Shown: piece after piece, positions 31,915 to 39,717 of the stretch
Position numbering within the stretch: position 1 is the first letter of the stretch
Layout: each line of letters opens with the position of its first letter
Source of the DNA: Dehalococcoidia bacterium
GTDB lineage: Bacteria > Chloroflexota > Dehalococcoidia > Lucifugimonadales > Lucifugimonadaceae
Assembly: GCA_022824185.1 (NCBI GenBank)
Contig: JAJEAU010000001.1
Location: forward strand, 62,001-126,000
Length of the DNA: 64,000 bases
Reading direction: 5' to 3'
The notes under the pieces: model-generated
The model's input: only the letters and a program-made list of their open reading frames with translations
Databases searched by the model: none
Told to the model about the DNA's origin: nothing
Program-made: the position numbers and the translations under genes

Positions 31915-34263
31915 ATGAAGATAAGTCGAAGAGAGTTCCTGGCGCTGGGCGCGAAGGCGACTGCGGGCACGATGATATTTGCGGCCTGCGGTTTGCCTGA
32001 ACGCGAGCTCATCGTGCAGAGTCCGGTGGATATGCCGGAGGATCTTGTGCGCGGTGAGGACGCTTGGTACGCGACTACTTGGCCAGACATGCCTGGTGGC
32101 GATGGCCTGATCGTGCGCGTGATGCAGGGTCGGGCGAAGAAGATCGCCGGCAACCCCGATCATCCGGTGAACCGTGGCAAGCAGAGCGCGCGCCACGATG
32201 CGGCGATTCAGCTTACGTATCACCCGGACCGGATCCAAGAACCGATGATGCGGCAGAGCAAGGGCGGGTTGTACGAACCGATATCTTGGGGTCGTGCGGA
32301 GCAGGTCCTGCAGCAGGCGGTTGAGGCAGGTGCGGACAATATGGCGGTCGTGACCAACCCGTTGGGTGGTCATTTGGAGTGGGTGGCGATCAATTTCGCG
32401 GCGCTGAACGGCGGCAGGCACATCAAGTTTGATCCGACCGAGCAGGGCGTGATGCAGGATGCGATCAGGTTTGTGTATGGGCAGGAGGATCCGCCCTACT
32501 ACGACATTGCGAATGCGAACACGGTTCTTTCGGTTGGTGCGGACTGGCTGAGCACTTGGCAGTCTTCGGTTGGGTATTCCGTTAGGTATGGCGATTTCCG
32601 GTCGAAGGAAGAGCGTGGCTATCTTATCCATGCCGAGCCTCGAATGTCGATGACGGCGGCGAACGCTGATCTTTGGTTGCCGGTGATTCCGGGATATGAG
32701 GGTCATCTGGCGATGAGCATCGCGAGCGTGATTCTCGAGGAGCGATTGGCTTCGTCTACGGAGATTGCTCGGTTCTTCAACCAGATTCCGACGGCATCGA
32801 TGGTTGGCTTCCGGCCTGAAGATATCGAGGAACGAGTCGGGGTTTCGGCTTACAAGATCAGGAAGGCGGCGCGGCATTTTGCTGAGCATCGTCCGAGTCT
32901 TGCATTTGCGGGCGGCAGTGCGGGAGCGCACACCAATGGTCAGTTCAACATCGCGGCAACGCATGCGTTGAACACGTTGGTTGGTGCAGTTGGTTCGGAT
33001 GGTGGCGTGAAGTACAACCCGGTTTCGCCTTTGGATGGGTTGACGGGTCGATGCAGCGGCGATTCGTTTACGGATTGGGAAGTCGAGTTGGCGCAGTGGC
33101 GCAGTGGGAATGTGCAGACGGTGATCGTGCGCGGTGCGGATATCGTTCACGGGATGCCGGATTCGGTGGATGTTGTTGGTGCGATGGATGGTGTTCCGAA
33201 TGTGATTGGTTTCGGTAGCGTGATGAATGACACGCTTGCGAACTGCGATTTGATCTTGCCGGAGAAGACGTTCCTCGAGACTTGGGGAACGACGATTCCG
33301 GATCCGGCGCCGGGTTACGAGGTCGTGACGATTCAGCAGCCGGTGATCGGCGATACAGAGTTGTTCAGCGGCAATGGGCTGATTTCGGATGCGCGTGGGT
33401 TTGGCGATGAGTTGCTGCGGATCGCGGATGGTGAACTTGGTGCGGACGACATGGAAGAGTTGGTCAATGCATCGATCGATCAGCTGTATGACCTGAGCCG
33501 TGGGTCGGTTTCAGCGCCGACGAGCCGGTTGTTCAGGCAGGGCGTTTTGCAGCGCGGAGGCTGGTGGGACACTGATGCTACGGTCGAAACGCCGGATGAT
33601 CACACTCCGCCGAACGTCTTTGATTTGGAGAGCGCGGTGCACTACTCGAGCACCGACGGTCTCGGAGATGGGGCAGATTTCCATCTCGTGCCTTTCTTGT
33701 CGAACAGCTTGTACGAGGGTCGTTTGTCTGCGACGCCGTTTGCGATGCAGAACCCGGATCCGATGAGCAGTGCGGCTTGGGCGACGTGGGCGGAGATAAA
33801 TGATCAAGAGGCGGACCATCTTGGGATCCGCCAGGGCGATGTTCTGTTCATCAAGAGCGAATATGGCGAGATTGAGGCTCTGGCCTACCCGACTCCGGGC
33901 GGACGTCCGGGAGTGATCGGTGTGCCGATCGGGCTTGGTCATGAGAATGGCGGTCGGTATGACGAGGGGTTGGGCTCGAATGTGTTCAAGATTTTGGCTC
34001 CGCGTGTCGAGCCGGCGAGCGGGTCGCTTGCTTGGGCTGGGACGCGAGTCCGAGTTGCGCGATCAGGTCGGAAGCGCGAGGTTCCGAAGTTTGAGGGTGA
34101 AGTGGTTGCGTTCCCGGTGGAACCTGGCGTTCCGGTTTTGGTGGTTGCTCCGGGCGAGAGCGCGCATGATGCTGAGGTTGCCAACCACCACGAGTATCAA
34201 CAGAACTTCCTATTGCCTGACTCAGGCGAGGGCTCTGAAGAAGAGTCGGGAGGCGGTCACTGA
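31915..34263 (+). CDS. actB1: Alternative complex III subunit ActB1 (molybdopterin-oxidoreductase-like part)
   Basis: The protein of 782 residues starts with a twin-arginine motif (SRREFLALG) and a hydrophobic stretch ending in a possible lipobox (IFAAC, Cys at residue 25). This suggests Tat export and lipid anchoring. The rest follows the Mo-bisPGD oxidoreductase fold (VVTNPLGGHLEW..., GGSAGAHTNGQFN, LILPEKTFLETWGT...), with a C-terminal MopB-like barrel. In characterised complexes this fold has lost the molybdenum cofactor. ActB is usually one polypeptide with the Fe-S part; here the Fe-S part is a separate gene 57 bp downstream. Confidence 0.92.
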   Translation: MKISRREFLALGAKATAGTMIFAACGLPERELIVQSPVDMPEDLVRGEDAWYATTWPDMPGGDGLIVRVMQGRAKKIAGNPDHPVNRGKQSARHDAAIQLTYHPDRIQEPMMRQSKGGLYEPISWGRAEQVLQQAVEAGADNMAVVTNPLGGHLEWVAINFAALNGGRHIKFDPTEQGVMQDAIRFVYGQEDPPYYDIANANTVLSVGADWLSTWQSSVGYSVRYGDFRSKEERGYLIHAEPRMSMTAANADLWLPVIPGYEGHLAMSIASVILEERLASSTEIARFFNQIPTASMVGFRPEDIEERVGVSAYKIRKAARHFAEHRPSLAFAGGSAGAHTNGQFNIAATHALNTLVGAVGSDGGVKYNPVSPLDGLTGRCSGDSFTDWEVELAQWRSGNVQTVIVRGADIVHGMPDSVDVVGAMDGVPNVIGFGSVMNDTLANCDLILPEKTFLETWGTTIPDPAPGYEVVTIQQPVIGDTELFSGNGLISDARGFGDELLRIADGELGADDMEELVNASIDQLYDLSRGSVSAPTSRLFRQGVLQRGGWWDTDATVETPDDHTPPNVFDLESAVHYSSTDGLGDGADFHLVPFLSNSLYEGRLSATPFAMQNPDPMSSAAWATWAEINDQEADHLGIRQGDVLFIKSEYGEIEALAYPTPGGRPGVIGVPIGLGHENGGRYDEGLGSNVFKILAPRVEPASGSLAWAGTRVRVARSGRKREVPKFEGEVVAFPVEPGVPVLVVAPGESAHDAEVANHHEYQQNFLLPDSGEGSEEESGGGH

Positions 34264-34320
34264 GCGGCGGAAACGATTGATCGTATCGATCGGATCTGGC
34301 GATCACCGTAGGTTAACTAG

Positions 34321-35058
34321 ATGACACTTCAACGAGAGAAAAGAGATTACAGCTGGGGCATGGTTGTCGATGTCGACAAGTGCACCGGTTGTCAGGCTTG
34401 TGTGCTTGCATGTCAGGCAGAGAACAACGTGCCGCTGAACCTGCAGGACAGGTTCGAGCGAGCGCGGGCGATGCAGTGGATTCGCGTTGAGCGTTACTGG
34501 GAAGGCGAGTTCCCGGACGTCAAGGCACGGTTCATTCCGATCATGTGTCAGCACTGCGAGAATGCGCCGTGCGAGCCGGTGTGCCCTGTTTTTGCGACGT
34601 ACCACAACAATGAGGGTCTGAATGTTCAGGTCTACAACCGTTGCGTTGGGACGAGGTACTGCGCGAACGGTTGTCCGTATATCGTTCGGTTCTTCAACTA
34701 CTGGGAGCCGGTTTGGCCAGAGGCCTTCAGGAACCATCTGAACCCGGATGTGACGGTTCGAAGTCGTGGGATCATGGAGAAGTGCTCGTTCTGCGTTCAG
34801 CGGATACGGCGCGGGGTGAGGAACGCTGAGCGCGACGGTCGCAAGGTAGTGGATGGTGAGATTCAGACGGCTTGCACGCAGGCATGTCCGACGGATGCGC
34901 TCGTGTTTGGCAATTTCAACGATGAAGACAGTAAAGTCTCGAAGATGAAGAAGGATGATCGTCATTACACGCTCCTTCCGCATCTTGCGACGGACCCGAA
35001 CGTGGTCTATCTAGCGCAGATCGATACCGACAGGTCGGCAGGCGAATCGCATGGCTAG
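34321..35058 (+). CDS. actB2: Alternative complex III iron-sulfur subunit ActB2
   Basis: This 245-residue ferredoxin-like protein of the DMSO-reductase B type has four cysteine clusters: CTGCQACVLAC (about residues 21-31), CQHCENAPCEPVCPV, CVGTRYCANGCPY, and CSFC near residue 155 completed by ACTQACPTDALVFG. These would hold three to four cubane clusters and carry electrons from the quinol site to ActA. It corresponds to the C-terminal part of fused ActB proteins. Its stop overlaps the start of the next gene by 8 bp. Confidence 0.94.
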   Translation: MTLQREKRDYSWGMVVDVDKCTGCQACVLACQAENNVPLNLQDRFERARAMQWIRVERYWEGEFPDVKARFIPIMCQHCENAPCEPVCPVFATYHNNEGLNVQVYNRCVGTRYCANGCPYIVRFFNYWEPVWPEAFRNHLNPDVTVRSRGIMEKCSFCVQRIRRGVRNAERDGRKVVDGEIQTACTQACPTDALVFGNFNDEDSKVSKMKKDDRHYTLLPHLATDPNVVYLAQIDTDRSAGESHG

Positions 35059-36478
35059 CGAAGCACTACATACCGCGGGCGCACACGCGTCTAGTCACGA
35101 AGAGGAGCATCACGAGCTTCCGGCTCGTGTTGAGCCTGATGTCATTGCTTCGGAGTTGATTGCGACGACCGAGGCAAACGCCTCTGGTGTTCGGAATTGG
35201 GCTTGGATCCTTGGCATCTTGTCGTTGGTCGGGATTGTTTCGTTTGGCGTGAAGATCGGTGTCGAGTGGGGTAACCAGGCGGAGTGGGGTTACACGGCGG
35301 CGATTGTGGCGTTTTTGTTCAGCGCGTTTGGCGGTGCCCCGCTGGTGGCGATCGCTCCGACGATAGCGAAGGCGAACTGGGTGCGACCGGTTGCGCGGTT
35401 TGCTCAGCTTTGCTCATTGGTGTCTATCGTGATTTCGATCTGGATGATCCCGATGATTTTGAACCTGCCGATGCTGGTTGTCGATGGGGCACGGCGGCGG
35501 TCGATATGGTTCGAGGGGCCTGATGTTTCGCCTCATGTGTGGGCGATTGTGGCGTTGACTACGTTGATCATCTGCTCGGTCGGGTTGATCTGGGCGTATG
35601 GGATGCCGGACTTTGCGGCAATGCGCGATCATGGCACTGGCTGGAAGCAGCGGTTCGGTGCTTGGGCGGCTCGCGGCTGGATCGGTTCGACGGTGCAGTG
35701 GCGGACGATGCGGCTGCGTATCGGTATGATGGGCACGTTCTATTTCTTCACGTTCGTGTTCGTCCACTTCATGCTTAGCACAGACTTTGCGATGAGCTTG
35801 GTTCCGGGTTGGCGAGATGCGATTTTCCCGATGTATCACGCGATTTCGTCGATACAGGCCGGGTTGGCGGTGACGGTGATCGGGATCTGGGCTGCTCGGA
35901 AGTATCTTGGGCTTGAGAAGTATCTGCATCTCGATCAGTTCTGGTCGATTGGTCGGTTGATGTTTGCGTTCACGCTTTTGTGGGGCTACTTCTTCATATC
36001 GGCGTTCATCGTGTTCTGGTATGGCCGGAGCGGATCGGACCAGATGTGGATCGACTACTTGATCCTCGGTCCGTACTTCTGGGTGTTTATCGGTGCGGTG
36101 CTGCTGATTTGGTTCACGCCGTGGTGGTGGTTGATCTGGAACAAGGTGCGGCGGAGCTACAACGGAACGGCGATTGGCGCCGGTCTGATCCTGATCGGAG
36201 TCTTCTTGGATCGGGTGCGTTTGTACGTTGCTGCGTGGTCAGTTCCGGAGGACCGCATACATGAGCGGTTCTTGACGGAGTATCCGTCGACGGTTTACCC
36301 GGATGTGTTCGACATCTTGATCATGGTGGGAGCGGTCGCGGCGTCGATGTTGCTGGTGATTTTGGCGACGCGGGTATTGCCGATATTGAGCGTGTGGGAT
36401 GTTCAGCAGTTCAACCTGCTGTATCGACCAGTTGATTACATGAAGACGAAGGTGTCGTTGATCGGAAAACCGGACTAA
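35051..36478 (+). CDS. actF: Alternative complex III membrane subunit, ActF-like (NrfD-related)
   Basis: This large integral membrane protein of 475 residues has about ten hydrophobic helices and a soluble His/Glu-rich N-terminus (HASSHEEEHHELP). Conserved-looking parts are FTFVFVHFMLSTDFAMSLVPGW, YHAISSIQAGLA and TPWWWLIWNKVRRSYNG. It is less NrfD-like than the next gene, so I assign it to ActF and the next to ActC. In most act clusters ActF follows ActE; here it directly follows actB2 with an 8-bp overlap, so the order is rearranged. Confidence 0.82.
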   Translation: MASEALHTAGAHASSHEEEHHELPARVEPDVIASELIATTEANASGVRNWAWILGILSLVGIVSFGVKIGVEWGNQAEWGYTAAIVAFLFSAFGGAPLVAIAPTIAKANWVRPVARFAQLCSLVSIVISIWMIPMILNLPMLVVDGARRRSIWFEGPDVSPHVWAIVALTTLIICSVGLIWAYGMPDFAAMRDHGTGWKQRFGAWAARGWIGSTVQWRTMRLRIGMMGTFYFFTFVFVHFMLSTDFAMSLVPGWRDAIFPMYHAISSIQAGLAVTVIGIWAARKYLGLEKYLHLDQFWSIGRLMFAFTLLWGYFFISAFIVFWYGRSGSDQMWIDYLILGPYFWVFIGAVLLIWFTPWWWLIWNKVRRSYNGTAIGAGLILIGVFLDRVRLYVAAWSVPEDRIHERFLTEYPSTVYPDVFDILIMVGAVAASMLLVILATRVLPILSVWDVQQFNLLYRPVDYMKTKVSLIGKPD

Positions 36479-36521
36479 GGCTAAGGACAGGCGAGTCTAA
36501 GGCACGCACCTGTAAGGCGAA

Positions 36522-37901
36522 ATGCAACAACGGAGAACAATCGATCAGATCCACACTAACCGTGTTCTTTTGAACGGTCAGTTGGACACGCCCAAGTGGT
36601 GGGCGCCGACGGTGATCACATTGGGCATCATCGTCGCGATCGGATTTTTCATGATCGGGATCATGGTGAACAAGGGGCTTGGTGTGACCGGGCTTTCGAG
36701 GCCTGTCTATTGGGGTCTGTTCATCACGACTTTCGTGTTCTGGGTGGGTATCAGCCACGCAGGGATCATGATTTCGGCGATTCTGCGGTTGTCGCAGGCT
36801 GAATGGCGACGTCCGGTTACGCGTGCTGCGGAGTTGTTGACGGTGTTCTCGCTTTTGACGGCGTTGCTGTTCCCGCTGATGCACGCAGGTCGGCCGTGGC
36901 GGATCGTCTACTACATCCTTCCGTATGACTTCGCGCGTGGGATCATGCCGAACATCAGGTCGCCTTTGATCTGGGACCCGGTTGCGATCAGCACGTATCT
37001 CACGGGCTCGACGCTGTTCCTTTACATTGCGTTGCTGCCGGACCTCGGCAACTTGCGAGACAGAACGCAGGGCTGGCAGAAGGCGTTGTACACGGTGTTG
37101 GCGCTCGGATGGCGAGGAAACCCGAGGCAGTGGAAGTTGCAGACAGTGGGCGGGATTTTGCTATCGGCGTTGATGTTGCCGATCTTCGTTTCGGTGCACT
37201 CGATCGTGTCGTGGGACTTTGCGGTCACTCCGGCGGTCGAAGGTTGGCACTCGACGATTTTTGCGCCTTACTTCGTTATCGGTGCGGTCCACTCCGGTGT
37301 GTCGGCAGTTGTGACGATGATGGCGTTGATGCGGTGGTTGTGGAAGTGGGAGGACTTCATCAGGCCGGAGCACTTCGATGCGTTGGCGAGGCTGCTGATC
37401 GTTGTGGCGACGGGTTGGCTGGCGTTCACGTTCTTGGAGCTGATCTTCGCGGTCTACGGCCTCGACGCGCCTGAGCTTGAGTTGCGTGACCTTCAGATAT
37501 TCCAGTGGCCTTGGAACATCTTGTTCGTGACGTTCGTGTTTACGGGCTACATCATTCCGGTTGGGATGTGGTTGCAGAAGAGCGTGCGAAACAACATCGC
37601 GTTGATGTTCTGGTCGTCGATATTTGTGAACATCGGGATGTGGCTTGAGAGGTTCCTGATCATCGTTCCTGGACTGGCGAGGAAGACACCGTTCGTCTAC
37701 ACGTGGGAGGCTTACCGTCCCAGCGGATTGGAGTGGTTCATTCTGTTCTGGTCGCTGGCGTGGGTAACGTTCCTGATGCTGTTGTTCTCGAGGTTCTTCC
37801 CGTTGGTGCCGTTGTTCGAGCAGAAAGAAAGCCAAACGTTTGGCGATTCGATCAAGATCGGTCGCGTTAGAGTGCCTGCGATAGTCCGCGAGGCAGATTA
37901 G
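36522..37901 (+). CDS. actC: Alternative complex III quinol-binding membrane subunit ActC (NrfD family)
   Basis: This 459-residue NrfD/PsrC-family integral membrane protein has about ten helices. Family segments include FWVGISHAGIMISAILRLSQAEWRRPV, RPWRIVYYILPYD, SVHSIVSWDFAVTPAVEGWH and GYIIPVGMWLQ; the first is quoted in part as FWVGISHAGIMI. It is the likely menaquinol oxidation site and may take part in proton movement. It lies between the actF-like gene (43-bp gap) and actD (25-bp gap). Confidence 0.93.
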   Translation: MQQRRTIDQIHTNRVLLNGQLDTPKWWAPTVITLGIIVAIGFFMIGIMVNKGLGVTGLSRPVYWGLFITTFVFWVGISHAGIMISAILRLSQAEWRRPVTRAAELLTVFSLLTALLFPLMHAGRPWRIVYYILPYDFARGIMPNIRSPLIWDPVAISTYLTGSTLFLYIALLPDLGNLRDRTQGWQKALYTVLALGWRGNPRQWKLQTVGGILLSALMLPIFVSVHSIVSWDFAVTPAVEGWHSTIFAPYFVIGAVHSGVSAVVTMMALMRWLWKWEDFIRPEHFDALARLLIVVATGWLAFTFLELIFAVYGLDAPELELRDLQIFQWPWNILFVTFVFTGYIIPVGMWLQKSVRNNIALMFWSSIFVNIGMWLERFLIIVPGLARKTPFVYTWEAYRPSGLEWFILFWSLAWVTFLMLLFSRFFPLVPLFEQKESQTFGDSIKIGRVRVPAIVREAD

Positions 37902-37926
37902 CTAGAGGACTGAGGAAACAACTGAG

Positions 37927-38430
37927 ATGAGCAAGAGCGTACTTGGTCTATACGACGATCCTAACCAGGCTGCGGACGCGATGGATGCCTTGAAGGAGGC
38001 TGGTTTCGCCCAAGGGACCTTCGACGTGCTTACGGGTACGCCCTACCCTGAAGGTGCGTTCGGAGAGCATGTCCCTCAGCACAGGTTGTTCCGGTACCCG
38101 GCGTTCGGAGCGATCATCGGTTTCACGCTGGCGCTGTTCCTCACGACGGCGACGTCGATTGCGTATCCGTTGGTCACTGGCGGCAAGCCCATCTTGTCAG
38201 TGTTTGCGATGTTGGTGATCCTTTACGAGATGTCGATGCTTTCGGCAGTGATTTCGACGGTCGTGGGTATTGTGATCGAGTCTCGGTTGCCCAATGTGAA
38301 TCCTGGGGTCTACGATGCTCGGATCACCGAAGGGATGATCGGGGTTGTGATCACGACGGAAGACGACCAGGCGGACTCGGCGATTGCGGCGCTTAATGGC
38401 GCCGGCGCGATGGAGATCAAGCAGGCGTGA
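37927..38430 (+). CDS. actD: Alternative complex III subunit ActD (DUF3341)
   Basis: This 167-residue protein has two central transmembrane helices (about residues 58-80 and 92-120) between an N-terminal VLGLYDDPNQAADAMDALKEAGF domain and a C-terminal domain (ITEGMIGVVITTEDDQADSAI). That is the DUF3341/ActD pattern. ActD anchors and stabilises the complex and has no cofactor. The stop overlaps the GTG start of actE by 4 bp. Confidence 0.93.
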   Translation: MSKSVLGLYDDPNQAADAMDALKEAGFAQGTFDVLTGTPYPEGAFGEHVPQHRLFRYPAFGAIIGFTLALFLTTATSIAYPLVTGGKPILSVFAMLVILYEMSMLSAVISTVVGIVIESRLPNVNPGVYDARITEGMIGVVITTEDDQADSAIAALNGAGAMEIKQA

Positions 38431-39023
38431 AGCTTTTCGGCGCACATTTCTTTACCCGGACTGCGCGGCGCGGCTATCGGCGCGTTGCCTTGCCGTTGAT
38501 CGCGGTCGCATTGACCGCGGTTAGTGCGGCAGCTTGCGCGGTGCAGGAATCGAACACCTATCCGATCGAGATTTTCTCGGAGATGCACTACTCGCAAGCG
38601 ACGCGGATGCAGGAGCCGCCTCGTTTGGCTCCGGTTGCGGATGCTGTGCCCTATGTAGCGATAGGCACGGAGCAGGTTTTGGATGTTCCGGAGATCCGAG
38701 AGCGACCATACGATGTGGCTCGGGCTCGGGAGCTGTACCGTGTGAACTGCGCGACGTGTCACGGGATGTCAGGGACTGGCGATGGTCCGGCTTCACCGCA
38801 CATCACGTCTACTAACAGCTATTGGGCGCAGACGAATGACACTCCTTACGTTGCCCCTGCAGATCTGATCGAGAAACGGGCGACGTATGATCAAGAAGCG
38901 ATGATCAACCTGATCACCAACGGTGTGATCGTGATGCCTAGGTTCGGCAACCTGCTTGCGGAAGAAGAGATTCGCGAGATCGCGACGTACATCTACGACC
39001 AAAACAACGGTGTTGGTCGCTGA
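38427..39023 (+). CDS. actE: Alternative complex III monoheme cytochrome c subunit ActE
   Basis: The protein has a signal with a lipobox (VSAAAC, Cys37), so it is probably a lipoprotein. It has one CXXCH heme motif at Cys108-His112 (NCATCHGMSGTGDGPA), with a possible axial Met in VIVMPRFGN near residue 173. The start is GTG at 38427, overlapping actD. At 198 residues it matches ActE, the outward-facing monoheme subunit. It is the last act gene; two hairpins follow before ccmH. Confidence 0.93.
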   Translation: MKLFGAHFFTRTARRGYRRVALPLIAVALTAVSAAACAVQESNTYPIEIFSEMHYSQATRMQEPPRLAPVADAVPYVAIGTEQVLDVPEIRERPYDVARARELYRVNCATCHGMSGTGDGPASPHITSTNSYWAQTNDTPYVAPADLIEKRATYDQEAMINLITNGVIVMPRFGNLLAEEEIREIATYIYDQNNGVGR

Positions 39024-39058
39024 AAACGGGCCCTCTGGTAAATGCCTTGGGGTTCAAG

Positions 39059-39121
39059 CCTTTGGCGTTTGACGCCGAAGGTTATTCGGTGAAGCGTGGG
39101 GTCCCTGGCCGTTTTACGGCC
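39059..39121 (+). terminator. Two hairpins between actE and ccmH
   Basis: The first (39059-39081) is a 10-bp stem with a TTG loop, one G-T pair, followed by TTATTCGG. The second (39107-39121) is a 6-bp GGCCGT/ACGGCC stem with a TTT loop. They lie in the 106-bp gap and may end or reduce transcription past the act genes, or protect the upstream mRNA. Neither is followed by a long T-run. Confidence 0.45.
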
Positions 39122-39129
39122 TCATCAGC

Positions 39130-39717
39130 ATGTGGCATTTAGTCAATCAACGGGTTCTCGCAGGCTCGACGCTTGGGGTTTGGCTCGGATTGGTGTCGAT
39201 GTTGGCGGTATCGGTCGCAGCGTGTGTGCGAGAGGACGATCTGACTACGGATCAACGGGTTTACCAGTTGTCGACGCAGTTGATGTGTCCGGTTTGCGAT
39301 GGTCAGACTTTGGATCAATCGCAGGCCCAGCTTTCTTTGGATATGCAGGCGGTGATTCGGGAAAAGGTTGAAGAGGGTGACAGCAACGCAGCGATCAGGG
39401 AGTATTTCGTGGATCGGTACGGGGAAGTCGTGTTGGCGTCACCGGATGCGGGCGGGTTCAATCTGGTTGCTTGGGCGATGCCGGTGGTGATTTTCCTAGG
39501 TGGCGCGTTGCTCGTTGGCAATGCTTACCTGAACATGAGGCGGAAGAAGAGGGAGGCGAACGCGGCTTCGGAGGTCGTGGTGGCGGCTCGTGACGAAGAT
39601 CGGGAGGATTCGGTGGACGTCGAGGATGATTTAGAAGATTATTTGGAGCGTGCGGACCGGGAGATTGCTGCTGCGGTTGGTCGACCAGAGTTGATGGAAG
39701 GCGACGGTAAGGTGTAG
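39130..39717 (+). CDS. ccmH: Cytochrome c maturation protein CcmH
   Basis: This 195-residue protein has an exported N-terminus (possible lipobox ending at Cys32, VSVAAC) and the CcmH redox motif LMCPVCDGQTLDQS (Cys53, Cys56). One C-terminal membrane helix follows (residues about 113-135), then an acidic tail of 60 residues. CcmH reduces apocytochrome c thiols before heme attachment. The acidic tail is longer than in most CcmH proteins. The stop and the GTG start of ccmF share one base. Confidence 0.93.
   Translation: MWHLVNQRVLAGSTLGVWLGLVSMLAVSVAACVREDDLTTDQRVYQLSTQLMCPVCDGQTLDQSQAQLSLDMQAVIREKVEEGDSNAAIREYFVDRYGEVVLASPDAGGFNLVAWAMPVVIFLGGALLVGNAYLNMRRKKREANAASEVVVAARDEDREDSVDVEDDLEDYLERADREIAAAVGRPELMEGDGKV

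Noticed and set aside
31900-33150. 416-codon minus-strand open frame opposite actB1
   Set aside because: Antisense shadow of actB1; its residues are mostly His/Arg/Pro, as expected from the complementary strand.
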